Source: Mycolicibacterium stellerae (GTDB taxonomy: Bacteria > Actinomycetota > Actinomycetes > Mycobacteriales > Mycobacteriaceae). Taken from it: a DNA stretch of 64,000 nt. The stretch's first letter is position 1. Each line of letters starts with the position of its first letter. A program made the translations under genes and the position numbers. The notes below the pieces were generated by a model. That model made no database searches. It saw nothing but the letters and a program-made list of their open reading frames with translations, and had not been told where the DNA came from. Below are positions 17,156 to 25,328 of the stretch, one piece after another. The stretch covers positions 22,754-86,753 of the forward strand of contig NZ_RARC01000029.1 in the NCBI RefSeq assembly GCF_003719305.1. Direction: 5' to 3'.

Positions 17156-18309
17156 AGCCGCTCGATGATCGTGACGTTGGCGGTGCCGCCGCCCTCGCAC
17201 ATGGTCTGCAGGCCGTAGCGCCCGCCGGTGCGTTCGAGTTCGTTGAGCATGGTGGCGAACAGCTTCGCGCCGGTGGCCCCCAACGGATGGCCGAGCGCTA
17301 TCGCGCCGCCGTTCGGGTTGACCTTCTCCGGGTCGGCCTTGATCTCCTTGAGCCACGACATCACCACGGGGGCGAACGCCTCGTTGATCTCCACGGTGTC
17401 GATGTCGTCGATCGACAGACCCGTCTTCTCCAGCGCATACCTCGTCGCTGGGATCGGTCCGGTGAGCATGAACACCGGATCGGCGCCGCGTGCACTGACG
17501 TGGTGGATGCGCGCCCGCGGCTTCAGGTTGTGCTCCTTGACCGCCTGCTCGGACGCCAGCAGCACCGCGCTGGCGCCGTCGGAGATCTGGCTCGCCATCG
17601 CGGCGGTCAGTCGGCCGCCGTCGACGAGGGTTTTGAGGCCCGCCATCTTCTCCAGCGACGTGTCGCGCGGTCCCTCGTCGGTGACGAAACCGTCGACGGG
17701 AATGATCTCGTTCTCGAAGTGCCCGGAGCGGATCGCCTCCTGGGCACGCCGGTGGCTGGCGAGCGCGTACTCCTCCATCTCCTCACGCGAGATGTTCCAT
17801 TTCTCGGCGATGAGCTCTGCACCGCGGAACTGTGAGATCTCCTGGTCGCCGTAGCGGTGCAACCAACTCTTGGACTCGTTCGTCGGTGACGTGAACCCGA
17901 ACTGTTCGGCGACGGTCATTGCCGAGGAAATGGGAATCTGGCTCATGTTCTGCATGCCGCCGGCCACGATCAGGTCAGCGGTGCCGGACATGATCGCCTG
18001 TGCGCCAAAGGAAATTGCCTGCTGACTGGAACCACATTGCCGATCCACGGTGACACCGGGCACTTCCTCGGGGTATCCGGCGGCAAGCCACGAAAGCCTC
18101 GCGATGTTGCCCGCTTGGGGTCCGATGGCGTCGACACAGCCGGCGATCACATCGTCGACCGCACCGGGATCGACATCCACCCGATCGAACAGACCGCGCC
18201 ACCCTGCGGCCCCGAGATCAACGGGATGGACGCCGGCCAGCGATCCGTTTCGCTTGCCGATCGCGGTGCGTACGGCGTCGATGACATATGCCTGAGACGT
18301 TGCCGCCAT
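17152..18309 (-). CDS. fadA6: Acetyl-CoA acyltransferase FadA6
   Basis: The complete thiolase has 385 residues, with nucleophile Cys92 in VDRQCGSSQQA, NEAFAPV near 336, GGAIALGHPLGATG (His) near 350, and MCEGGGT near the C-terminus. FadA6 is the thiolase of the HIP/ring C-D branch (Rv3556c). ATG at 18309 shares its A with the kstR2 stop (TAATG), so kstR2 and fadA6 are one leftward transcript and the repressor is co-expressed with the enzyme. In M. tuberculosis the neighbours differ (ferredoxin fdxB and Rv3555c); here the convergent neighbour is an accessory oxidoreductase. Confidence 0.92.
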   Translation of the reverse strand: MAATSQAYVIDAVRTAIGKRNGSLAGVHPVDLGAAGWRGLFDRVDVDPGAVDDVIAGCVDAIGPQAGNIARLSWLAAGYPEEVPGVTVDRQCGSSQQAISFGAQAIMSGTADLIVAGGMQNMSQIPISSAMTVAEQFGFTSPTNESKSWLHRYGDQEISQFRGAELIAEKWNISREEMEEYALASHRRAQEAIRSGHFENEIIPVDGFVTDEGPRDTSLEKMAGLKTLVDGGRLTAAMASQISDGASAVLLASEQAVKEHNLKPRARIHHVSARGADPVFMLTGPIPATRYALEKTGLSIDDIDTVEINEAFAPVVMSWLKEIKADPEKVNPNGGAIALGHPLGATGAKLFATMLNELERTGGRYGLQTMCEGGGTANVTIIERL

Positions 18310-18914
18310 TACTTGTCTCCTTTTGCTGTTTCGGCGGTGATGCCGCCGAGGACGATCGAAAGATATTGACGGCCGACCTGCTCGGCAGTCAGTGGTCCGC
18401 CGGGCTGATACCAGCGGACCGACACCCAGGTGGTGTCGCGGATGAAGCGGTACACCAGGTCGACGTCGATGTCGGGACGGAAATAGCCCTCCTCGACACC
18501 CTGGTTGAGCAGGTCCAGCCACATTTTGCGTTGCTGCTTGTTGCGCTCCTCCACATAGGAGAACCGCCCCTCCCCCGACAGCCGCTTGGCCTCGTCCTGG
18601 TAGATGACGACCTGCGCATGCCGGTCCTCGATCGCCTCGAACGACGCCATGAAGAGGCCCTTGAGTCGCTCGAGCGGATTCGGCTCGGTGGCGACGATCT
18701 CCTGATAGCGCGCGAAGAGCCAGTCGAGGAAGCCACGCAGAACCTCGTCGACCATCTCCTCCTTGGAGGAGAAGTGGTGATACAGGCTGCCCGACAGGAT
18801 TCCCGCGGAGTCGGCGATATCGCGCACGGTGGTGGCGCGCAGCCCACGCTCGGCGAACATCGTCGCGGCGAGGTCCAATAGCTCGTCGCGACGGCTCACT
18901 GCTGCCTTCTCCAC
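18309..18914 (-). CDS. kstR2: KstR2, TetR-family repressor of the HIP regulon
   Basis: The protein has 201 residues with an N-terminal TetR helix-turn-helix (TTVRDIADSAGILSGSLYHHFSSKEEM, roughly 28-54, shown in part). The ligand domain closely follows M. tuberculosis Rv3557c, including FRPDIDVDLVYRFIRDTTW near 149-167. HIP-CoA binding releases it from DNA. GTG at 18914 is used here; GTG 15 nt downstream (VSRRDELL) is an alternative. Its own operator lies 15 bp upstream, giving autoregulation. Matching boxes at 7738 and 27323 define the local regulon. Confidence 0.94.
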   Translation of the reverse strand: MEKAAVSRRDELLDLAATMFAERGLRATTVRDIADSAGILSGSLYHHFSSKEEMVDEVLRGFLDWLFARYQEIVATEPNPLERLKGLFMASFEAIEDRHAQVVIYQDEAKRLSGEGRFSYVEERNKQQRKMWLDLLNQGVEEGYFRPDIDVDLVYRFIRDTTWVSVRWYQPGGPLTAEQVGRQYLSIVLGGITAETAKGDK

Positions 18915-18929
18915 CAGTAGAGGATAGCA

Positions 18930-18943
18930 ACCAAGCGCTTGCT
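18930..18943. promoter_or_regulatory. KstR2 operator upstream of kstR2-fadA6
   Basis: ACCAAGCGCTTGCT reads AGCAAGCGCTTGGT on the transcribed (minus) strand and fits AnCAAGnnCTTGnT. It lies 15 bp before the kstR2 start, as expected for autorepression. Confidence 0.9.
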
Positions 18944-19040
18944 AGGTAACGATTGCCCTACCCGCGCCCCTCACATCTTTGACCCGCGAGCAGACCGTTT
19001 ACACGCTGGCAACCCAGCGAGACGGCAATTCCCATAATTT

Positions 19041-19062
19041 ATAGGATCTATCGTTCTATAGT
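19041..19062 (+). promoter_or_regulatory. Promoter/operator region of the NMT1-type ABC operon
   Basis: An AT-rich island holds ATAG-GAT-CTAT (19041-19051) and TTCTATAG (19055-19062) with TATAGT (19057-19062) as a good -10 hexamer. TTCTATAG also occurs in the palindrome before the GntR/DUF3500 pair, which suggests a common regulator. The transcript would carry a leader of about 95 nt. Confidence 0.45.
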
Positions 19063-19080
19063 TTATTTCGGCAGCCAGAA

Positions 19081-19141
19081 GCCGGCGGCTGCACGGCCTG
19101 CCCAGGTGATTCGTCAACGAAGACGGTGGCAGCCGCCCGGC
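19081..19141 (+). ncRNA. Structured leader: long GC hairpin ending 9 nt before the ribosome binding site
   Basis: GCCGGCGGCTGC (19081-19092) pairs with GCAGCCGCCCGGC (19129-19141) with a single bulged C, enclosing about 36 nt. The 3' arm stops just short of AGGAGG (19151-19156). This could be a translational control element. No TPP riboswitch core (CTGAGA) is present despite the NMT1/THI5-type receptor downstream. Confidence 0.4.
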
Positions 19142-19163
19142 GGTGATCGCAGGAGGTCCGTCC

Positions 19164-20207
19164 ATGCACAGGAAGACAACGTCGCTTTTGGCTCTGCTCG
19201 GCGCCGGCGTTCTGCTCGCGTCCGGCTGTAGCGGCCCCGGAGACGACTCGAAGTCAGCCGAAAGCGGGGAGGACGGCGTCATCCGGTTCACCTTCTCACC
19301 CGACCCGGCCTGGGACTGGATCCAGGATCAGGGAATTCTCGAGGAGATGGAGAAGGATTCGGGGTTCCGGATCCTGCAGACGGTGACGTGGGATGAGTAC
19401 GGACAGTTCGCGGGCGGGCACGCCGACGTCGTCTCCATCGGTACCTACGAACTGCAAAACCTCGAGCAGGAGACCGGCGTCGAGACGGTCACGTTCGGCA
19501 AGTTCAACAAGGCCAAGGACGTGATGATCACGGCGAACCCGCAGTGGGAAACCGTGTCGGACATGCCGAAGGGCTGCAAGATCGCCGCGGAGTCGCCGGT
19601 CGGCAACACACTGATTTGGACGGCGCTCATCAAGCAGATGGACAACCGCACGCTGGCCGAGAACGGCGACGATCTCAACCTGGTCAGTGCCGATTACCAG
19701 GTGATCCCCGAACTCGTGCTGAACAACGAGGTGTGTGGCGCGTTCGCCGATCCCACCCAGTCCATCCCGGAGTTCGCCTCCGGCAAATTGAACATCATGT
19801 ACGACGGCAGGTCCGCGTCCGAACTCTTCGGCGAGACAATGGAACCCGGTCACCAGGGTGTGATGAGCAACCTGTTCACCGCACGCAAGGAGTGGTACGA
19901 CTCCCATAAGGAGGAGGCCGCGTTCTTCCTCAAGGTCTGGCAGCGCGCCATGGACGAATGGGCCAAGAACCGCGACGAGATCATCGACGAGTACCCGCAG
20001 CATTTCGCGGTGAAGAACGAAGAGGAAGCCAAGTGGATGAAGGGCTACTTCGCCAACACCTTCGACTGGTTCGTCGACTCGCCGTATCTCACCCAGGAGT
20101 GGATCGACAAGGAAAAGAAGATCTTCCAGCTCCTGAAAGACGCCGGCGTGGCCCCTGCCGACCAGCCCGATCCCGAGATGGTCGTCATCGAGCCGTCCAA
20201 GTCCTGA
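19164..20207 (+). CDS. ABC transporter substrate-binding lipoprotein, NMT1/THI5-like
   Basis: The protein has 347 residues with lipobox LASGC (Cys22) after a short basic N-terminus, so it is an anchored receptor. The mature region shows the NMT1/SsuA-type periplasmic fold: FTFSPDPAWDWIQDQGI near 44-60, GGHADVVSIGTYELQNL near 84-100, and FADPTQSIPEF near 193. ATG at 19164 is chosen because AGGAGG lies 7 nt upstream; a longer in-frame start at 19143 lacks one. It heads a transporter-catabolic operon running to 25327. The ligand is unknown; the amidohydrolases downstream favour an aromatic acid or amide. Confidence 0.85.
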   Translation: MHRKTTSLLALLGAGVLLASGCSGPGDDSKSAESGEDGVIRFTFSPDPAWDWIQDQGILEEMEKDSGFRILQTVTWDEYGQFAGGHADVVSIGTYELQNLEQETGVETVTFGKFNKAKDVMITANPQWETVSDMPKGCKIAAESPVGNTLIWTALIKQMDNRTLAENGDDLNLVSADYQVIPELVLNNEVCGAFADPTQSIPEFASGKLNIMYDGRSASELFGETMEPGHQGVMSNLFTARKEWYDSHKEEAAFFLKVWQRAMDEWAKNRDEIIDEYPQHFAVKNEEEAKWMKGYFANTFDWFVDSPYLTQEWIDKEKKIFQLLKDAGVAPADQPDPEMVVIEPSKS

Positions 20208-20217
20208 CGGCACCTTG

Positions 20218-21087
20218 ATGTCACTGGCGCCGTCGACGCGTCGGCTCCTCGCCTCGCAGGTCTACTCGCTCGCGGGGATCGCGACCTTCATCGGGATCTG
20301 GGCGTACGCGGCCTCGCGGATGGAGCGCTACGTTCTGCCCTCGCCGTGGACTGTCGGCAAGCGGATGTGGGAGCTTGCGGCCTCGGGGGCCGTGCTGACG
20401 AATTTTGCCGACAGCCTGTGGCGCACGATCCTGGGCTGGACGGTGGCGGTCGTCGCCGGCACGGCGATCGGGGTTTTGATGGGCCGCTTCCGGTATGCCA
20501 GGGCGTTCTTCCACGACCTGATCTACCTCGCCGCCAACGTGCCGTTGATCGTCTACGCCATCGTGGCGATCATCGTGTTCGGTATCAGCGGGATGGGGCC
20601 GACCTCGGTGGTGATCCTGTTCGTGCTGCCGGGGATCGCGTTGAACGTCGCGGCGGGGATGATGTCGGTCGATCCTGATCTGGTCGGAATGAGCAAGGCG
20701 TTCAACAGAAGTCGGTTGGATCTCGCGAAGCACGTGATCATCCCGACCGTCATGCCGTTCGCGTTCGCGGCGGGCAGGGTGTCGTTCGCCGACTCGTGGA
20801 AGCTCGCCGCACTGGTCGAAACGTTCGGCGGGTCAAGCGGTGTGGGCTATCAGATCGGTCGGTCCTATCACATGTTCTCGGTGCGCGACGTGCTGGCGTG
20901 GATGTGCTTCTTCGTCATCTTCGTGGTCCTGCTCGAGCGGCTGGTATTGATCAACGCCGAACACCGGCTGTTCCGGTGGCGAGCAGACTCGCCGCAGCGG
21001 ACGAGGCGCTGGCGGGGTGGCACAAAGACACCCGCGAGGGGGGCGCCTGCAGGCACCGCCGCCGAAGCGAAAGTGGCGACGCCGTGA
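20218..21087 (+). CDS. ABC transporter permease (first of two)
   Basis: The 289-residue BPD_transp_1 permease has about six membrane helices (residues 12-35, 65-90, 98-125, 128-145, 180-200, 215-240) and an EAA-like loop near SKAFNRSRLDLAKHVIIPTVMPF (about 160-182). A 45-residue charged C-terminal tail (RRWRGGTKTPARG) is unusual and may be cytoplasmic. ATG at 20218 is preferred to the preceding TTG. GTGA overlap with the second permease implies a heterodimeric channel of the SsuC/TauC type. Confidence 0.83.
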   Translation: MSLAPSTRRLLASQVYSLAGIATFIGIWAYAASRMERYVLPSPWTVGKRMWELAASGAVLTNFADSLWRTILGWTVAVVAGTAIGVLMGRFRYARAFFHDLIYLAANVPLIVYAIVAIIVFGISGMGPTSVVILFVLPGIALNVAAGMMSVDPDLVGMSKAFNRSRLDLAKHVIIPTVMPFAFAAGRVSFADSWKLAALVETFGGSSGVGYQIGRSYHMFSVRDVLAWMCFFVIFVVLLERLVLINAEHRLFRWRADSPQRTRRWRGGTKTPARGAPAGTAAEAKVATP

Positions 21088-21878
21088 GCACCGCAACGGC
21101 CACGTTCCGCAACCGGTTGGGCTGGCTCACCTCCGACCGGGCGGCCCGCTACACCGCCCGGCTGCTGATGTTGGTGCTGTGGCAGGCCATCGGCGTGCTG
21201 TCCACCCGAATTCCCACCCCGGTGGGGACATTCGAGTTCCTGGTCGACGAGGCGATGCGCGGCGAACTCTGGGTGCACCTCACGTGGACGCTCCGCCGCG
21301 CGGCGATCGCGTTGTCGGTGGTGCTGGTGCTTGGTGTTGCGATCGGCTGGGCGATGGGTTGGTGGTGGCGTGTCGGTGCGTACTTCCGCGACGTCGTGAC
21401 GATCATGTTGGCGCTGCCCGCCTTCATCTGGGCACTGCTGGCCGCGATGTGGTGGGGCTTTTCGGAAGTCGGCCCGATCGTCGTGCCGGTGCTGGCCGCC
21501 ACCCCGATGCTCGTCGCATCGACATACGAAGGCGCCAAGTCGCTCCCGAAACCACTGATCGAGATGTCGTCGGCTTACCGCATTCCGAAGGCACGGTTCT
21601 TCGGCTGGATGGTGCTGCCCGCGATGTCGCCGTATATCTTCGCGGGATTCCGGTACGCGGTGCTGGCCGGCTGGGGCGCGTTGTCGCTAGTCGAGTTCTT
21701 CGCGAGCAACTGGGGCGCCGGCTATCGCGCCGCATTCTGGTACGACGCAGGCAATTTCGACGGGTTGATGGGTTGGGGTCTGATCGAGATCATCGTCATC
21801 CTCGCCGTCGACCGATTGGTGCTCGAACGCCTCGCCCGCCGCTCGCGACGCTGGCAGGAAGGAACCGAAAGATGGTGA
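21084..21878 (+). CDS. ABC transporter permease (second of two)
   Basis: The 264-residue permease starts at the overlapping GTG (GTGA) at 21084; the frame is open upstream only because it runs antisense-free through the first permease tail. Helices are clear around residues 20-40, 60-85, 95-125, 130-145 and 230-250. The EAA loop is SSAYRIPKARFFGWMVLPAMSPY near 168-190, which should dock on the ATPase. It is followed after 4 nt by the ATPase gene. Confidence 0.83.
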   Translation: MSTATATFRNRLGWLTSDRAARYTARLLMLVLWQAIGVLSTRIPTPVGTFEFLVDEAMRGELWVHLTWTLRRAAIALSVVLVLGVAIGWAMGWWWRVGAYFRDVVTIMLALPAFIWALLAAMWWGFSEVGPIVVPVLAATPMLVASTYEGAKSLPKPLIEMSSAYRIPKARFFGWMVLPAMSPYIFAGFRYAVLAGWGALSLVEFFASNWGAGYRAAFWYDAGNFDGLMGWGLIEIIVILAVDRLVLERLARRSRRWQEGTERW

Positions 21879-21882
21879 GTGC

Positions 21883-22662
21883 ATGGCGACGCTGATCGCC
21901 GACCACGTCAACAAGGTCTACGAGGCGACTACTCCAGGCCAGACCGCCACGCATGCCCTCGACGACTTCGGCTTCGAGGCATCGGGCCATACCTTCATCT
22001 GCCTCGTCGGGCCGTCCGGCTGCGGCAAGAGCACATTCCTCAACCTGGTCTCCGGCGTGGAGAAACCGACATCGGGTTCGGTCACGGTGACAGCAGAAGG
22101 CAAGAGCGCCAGAATCGGCTACGTCTTCCAGGACCCACGGCTGCTGCCATGGCGGACCGTGCTCGACAACATGATCTACGTACACGACGACGGCGACCGC
22201 AAGACCCGTCGAGAGCGCTGCATGCGGTTCTTGGAGATGGTCGACCTGGCCCACGCCGCGGACAAGTACCCTGCGCAGCTCTCCGGCGGAATGCGGCAGC
22301 GCATCGGCATTGCCCGCGCGTTGTCCATCGAGCCGGACCTGCTGCTGATGGACGAGCCGTTCAGCCATCTGGATGCGATCACCGCCCGCACCCTGCGCAC
22401 CGAACTGCAACAGCTGTGGCAGGCGTCGGGCGCGACCGTCCTGTTCGTCACCCACGACGTCAACGAGGCGGTACAGCTGTCCGACCGGATCTTGATGATG
22501 AACAAGGGCGGCACGCTGTATGCCGACATCCCGATCAACCTTCCGCGTCCGCGGCTGATGACCGACCGCGAGGTGGTCACCCAGCAGGCCGACGTCCTGG
22601 CCCTGTTCGAACAGATGCGTGCCGAACCTGTCGGCGCCGAAGAAGAAGGAGCGAACCACTAA
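21883..22662 (+). CDS. ABC transporter ATP-binding protein (nitrate/sulfonate/taurine type)
   Basis: The protein has 259 residues with Walker A GPSGCGKST near 44-52, Q-loop FQDPRLLPWRT near 84-94, signature LSGGMRQR near 133-140, Walker B LLLMDEPFSHLD near 155-166 and switch His in VTHD. The LPWRTVLDN stretch is typical of SsuB/TauB importers. Its TAA stop directly abuts the ATG of the tandem-Dabb gene, so transporter and enzymes are one operon. Confidence 0.88.
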   Translation: MATLIADHVNKVYEATTPGQTATHALDDFGFEASGHTFICLVGPSGCGKSTFLNLVSGVEKPTSGSVTVTAEGKSARIGYVFQDPRLLPWRTVLDNMIYVHDDGDRKTRRERCMRFLEMVDLAHAADKYPAQLSGGMRQRIGIARALSIEPDLLLMDEPFSHLDAITARTLRTELQQLWQASGATVLFVTHDVNEAVQLSDRILMMNKGGTLYADIPINLPRPRLMTDREVVTQQADVLALFEQMRAEPVGAEEEGANH

Positions 22663-23355
22663 ATGCTGCGCCACTCAGCCTTTTTCATGTTCCGCGATGA
22701 CACCACTCTCGAGCAGGCCGTCGAGATGATGAAGGGCCTGGCGTACATGCGGTTCGCCTGCCCGAGCGTGCGCGCCCTCGACTTCGGCCTCGACGAGTTC
22801 GGCGGCTCCGGGCTGCTGCGCGAGGAGAAGCCGTGGAAGCGTCAACCCCGTTGGCGCAGCCGTAGACTCGGGCCGCCGGTGAGCTACGACATCGCTCTGC
22901 ACCTGGACTTCGACGACCAGGCAGGCATGGACGACTACAACGACGACGACGTGCACCACAACGTCGCGGTCTACAACGCGTCGATCTGCCGGGGCGAGGA
23001 AACGGCACGGGTCGACTGGTGGTATGACGGCCCTCCGTTGATCACCAAGAACTCCTACAAGCACTCCGCGATGTTCATCTGGGCCGACGAGTCCGACGAG
23101 GCATCCCGGGCCGCGGCACTCGACGCCGTGAAGGCGCTCGAGGGCACGCCCGAGGTGCAGCAGGTCACCATCGGCAAGAACATCGGCACGCTGACGACCG
23201 ATTTCGACGGAATCATCGATATCCGCTGCGCAGACAAGGATGCAGCCACCAGGCTGATAGCCGGCGAGGAGTATGCGCAGGCCATGAAACAGCTCGGCGA
23301 GGTGACGCAGTACGAGTGGATGGCCCGGGTGACCCACCTCATGCACGGTCTGTGA
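22663..23355 (+). CDS. Tandem-domain Dabb-fold protein
   Basis: The 230-residue protein appears to have two ferredoxin-like Dabb domains. The N-terminal copy (HSAFFMFRDDTTLEQAVEMM near 4-23, YDIALHLDFDDQAGMDDY near 74-91) and C-terminal copy (KHSAMFIWADESDEASRAA near 129-147, DFDGIIDIRCADKDAATRL near 184-202) align in layout. Single Dabb domains dimerise, so a tandem protein is a covalent dimer and could have one altered site. It starts immediately after the ATPase stop and overlaps the first amidohydrolase by GTGA. It probably acts on the imported compound. Confidence 0.75.
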   Translation: MLRHSAFFMFRDDTTLEQAVEMMKGLAYMRFACPSVRALDFGLDEFGGSGLLREEKPWKRQPRWRSRRLGPPVSYDIALHLDFDDQAGMDDYNDDDVHHNVAVYNASICRGEETARVDWWYDGPPLITKNSYKHSAMFIWADESDEASRAAALDAVKALEGTPEVQQVTIGKNIGTLTTDFDGIIDIRCADKDAATRLIAGEEYAQAMKQLGEVTQYEWMARVTHLMHGL

Positions 23356-24353
23356 GCGATTCAGGAGGCACCATCAGCTCGATCATCGACGTCCATGCCC
23401 ACGTAACGCCGCGCTGCTTCAGCGACGTCGTGCTCGGCGGCAGTGACTGGCACGGAATGACATCCGACGACGGTGAGCTGCACAACCCGATGAACCGATG
23501 GGGTATCGACCAGCGCATCGAGGCGATGGACGCCGACGGCATCGACGTGCAGCTGACCTCGCCGACGGACGTCTTCTACCAGTACCACCAGGACCCCGTC
23601 GTCACCGCGACGATCGCCGCTGCGGTGAACGACGAAGTGGCCGAGATGGTTCGGGCCCGCCCGACCCGGATCGCCGGCCTGGCGACGGTGCCGATGCAGG
23701 ACACCGACCGCGCCGTCGCGGAGCTCACCAGGGCGATTCGTGACCTCGGGCTGCGTGGCGTGATGATCGACGACCACGTCAATGGCATGACCTATGACGA
23801 TCCACGCTTCGACGCGTTCTGGGAGGCGGCGGCCGAACTGGGTGCGCTGATCTTCGTCCACCAGTACGCGCCCACATCCGTCGAGGCCCGCATCGACAAG
23901 TTCTTCTTCTTCAACTCCATCGGCAACCTGGTCGATCGGGCAATCACCTTCGGCGCGCTGGTCTACGGCGGCGTGATGGATCGCCATCCACAGCTCAAGG
24001 TGTGCCTCGGACACAGCGGCGGTTACACGGCCTTCGCGCTGGACCGCATGGACCAGGGCTGGCGGGCGTTCCCGTCGATGCGGGGCGCAACGACCGGACC
24101 GCCGAGCACCTACGCGCGTCGGTTCACCTACGACGCGGTGACCTATGAGGCGCGCACATTGCGCTTCCTCGTCGACGTGGTCGGCGCGGACCGGGTGGTG
24201 CTCGGCACCGACTGGCCCGCCCCCATGCGGGTTCTCGAACCAGTGACCCGGTTGACCGCGATCGGCGTCCTTACACCCGACGAAGTCGAGTCCATCCTGC
24301 GTGGCACCGCAGCGATGCTGTTGGGCGACCCCACTAGCAGAGAGGCCGAATAG
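23352..24353 (+). CDS. Amidohydrolase 2 (ACMSD-like) enzyme, paralogue 1
   Basis: This 333-residue metal-dependent TIM barrel starts at GTG (GTGA overlap). Metal and catalytic residues are visible: DVHAHVTP (HxH, near 14-21), FVHQYAP (His near 174), CLGHSGGYTAF (His near 219) and LGTDWPAPM (Asp near 283). The family includes aminocarboxymuconate semialdehyde, gamma-resorcylate and other non-oxidative decarboxylases as well as hydrolases. A close paralogue follows 2 nt later. I infer a decarboxylase or hydrolase for an imported aromatic or heterocyclic acid. Confidence 0.84.
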   Translation: MSDSGGTISSIIDVHAHVTPRCFSDVVLGGSDWHGMTSDDGELHNPMNRWGIDQRIEAMDADGIDVQLTSPTDVFYQYHQDPVVTATIAAAVNDEVAEMVRARPTRIAGLATVPMQDTDRAVAELTRAIRDLGLRGVMIDDHVNGMTYDDPRFDAFWEAAAELGALIFVHQYAPTSVEARIDKFFFFNSIGNLVDRAITFGALVYGGVMDRHPQLKVCLGHSGGYTAFALDRMDQGWRAFPSMRGATTGPPSTYARRFTYDAVTYEARTLRFLVDVVGADRVVLGTDWPAPMRVLEPVTRLTAIGVLTPDEVESILRGTAAMLLGDPTSREAE

Positions 24354-24355
24354 CG

Positions 24356-25327
24356 TTGGCCGTCATCGATGTTCATTCACACGTCACCCCGCCCAGCTTC
24401 CGCGAGGCGGTCTTGGACGGCGGCACATGGCACACGCTGACCAACGCGATCGGCGAGCTCGAGATCCCGGAGTTCTCCATCGCTCCGGAAGACCGGATCG
24501 CCAAGATGGACGCGGCAGGCATCGACATGCATGTGCTCACCGTCAACAACGACTTCTACCGCTACGAGCTCGATCCGGGCCTTACCCAGGAGATCGCCCG
24601 CGCCTGCAACGAAGAGATCGGTCAGATGATGGCCGACCATCCCAACCGGTTCACCGGCCTTGCCACCGTGCCTATGCAGGACGTCGAGCGGGCGGTCACC
24701 GAAATGGAACGCGCGATGTCCAAGCTGGGCTACCGCGGCATCACGATCAACGACCACGTCAACGGCGTCACCTTCGACAACCCGCGGTTCTACCCGTTCT
24801 GGGAGGCGGTGGAATCCCTCGGTGCTGTGGTGTTCTTCCATCAGTGCGGACCCACCCTTGTCAAGGCACGAACCACTCGCTACGCGTTGCCCAACAGCAT
24901 CGGCAACCTCGTCGACCGCGCCGTCACATTCGGCACGCTGGTCTTCGGCGGAATCATGGACCGCTACCCCGGCCTCAAAATCTGTCTCGGACACGCGGGC
25001 GGATACGCGCCGTTCGGCGTTGCGCGGATGGACAAGACCTGGCGCGCCGCCGATATGGAGGTGCCGGAGTTCGCCGATGCCAAGCTGCCCGTGCCGCCGA
25101 GCGAATACCTGAACCGGTTCTACTACGACTCCTGCACGTACACCGAGGGGACGCTGCGATTCCTCATCGACGCCGTCGGGATCGACCGGGTGGTGCTTGG
25201 CACCGACTATCCCGCGCCGATGGTGCAGGAGGACCCGGTCGGGTGGCTGGAGAAGATGGCAGGCATCAGCGATGCGGAGCGTACGGCGATCCTGGAAACC
25301 AACCCGGCGAGCATGTTGGGCCTCTAA
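24356..25327 (+). CDS. Amidohydrolase 2 (ACMSD-like) enzyme, paralogue 2
   Basis: This 323-residue paralogue of the preceding enzyme starts at TTG, 2 nt after its stop. All ligand motifs are intact: DVHSHVTP near 5-12, FFHQCGP near 161, CLGHAGGYAPF near 206 and LGTDYPAPM near 280. Both copies share the order AMD-GID, MQD-ER/DR-AV, NDHVNGVTFD and a similar length, pointing to duplication and divergence. Both seem catalytically competent, so they may form a heteromer or handle successive intermediates. The gene ends 1 nt before the convergent ipdF stop. Confidence 0.84.
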   Translation: MAVIDVHSHVTPPSFREAVLDGGTWHTLTNAIGELEIPEFSIAPEDRIAKMDAAGIDMHVLTVNNDFYRYELDPGLTQEIARACNEEIGQMMADHPNRFTGLATVPMQDVERAVTEMERAMSKLGYRGITINDHVNGVTFDNPRFYPFWEAVESLGAVVFFHQCGPTLVKARTTRYALPNSIGNLVDRAVTFGTLVFGGIMDRYPGLKICLGHAGGYAPFGVARMDKTWRAADMEVPEFADAKLPVPPSEYLNRFYYDSCTYTEGTLRFLIDAVGIDRVVLGTDYPAPMVQEDPVGWLEKMAGISDAERTAILETNPASMLGL

Positions 25328-25328
25328 G

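Noticed and set aside
19063..19163. TPP riboswitch before the NMT1/THI5-like receptor
   Set aside because: The conserved CTGAGA and paired P2/P4 elements are absent; only a plain hairpin is visible.
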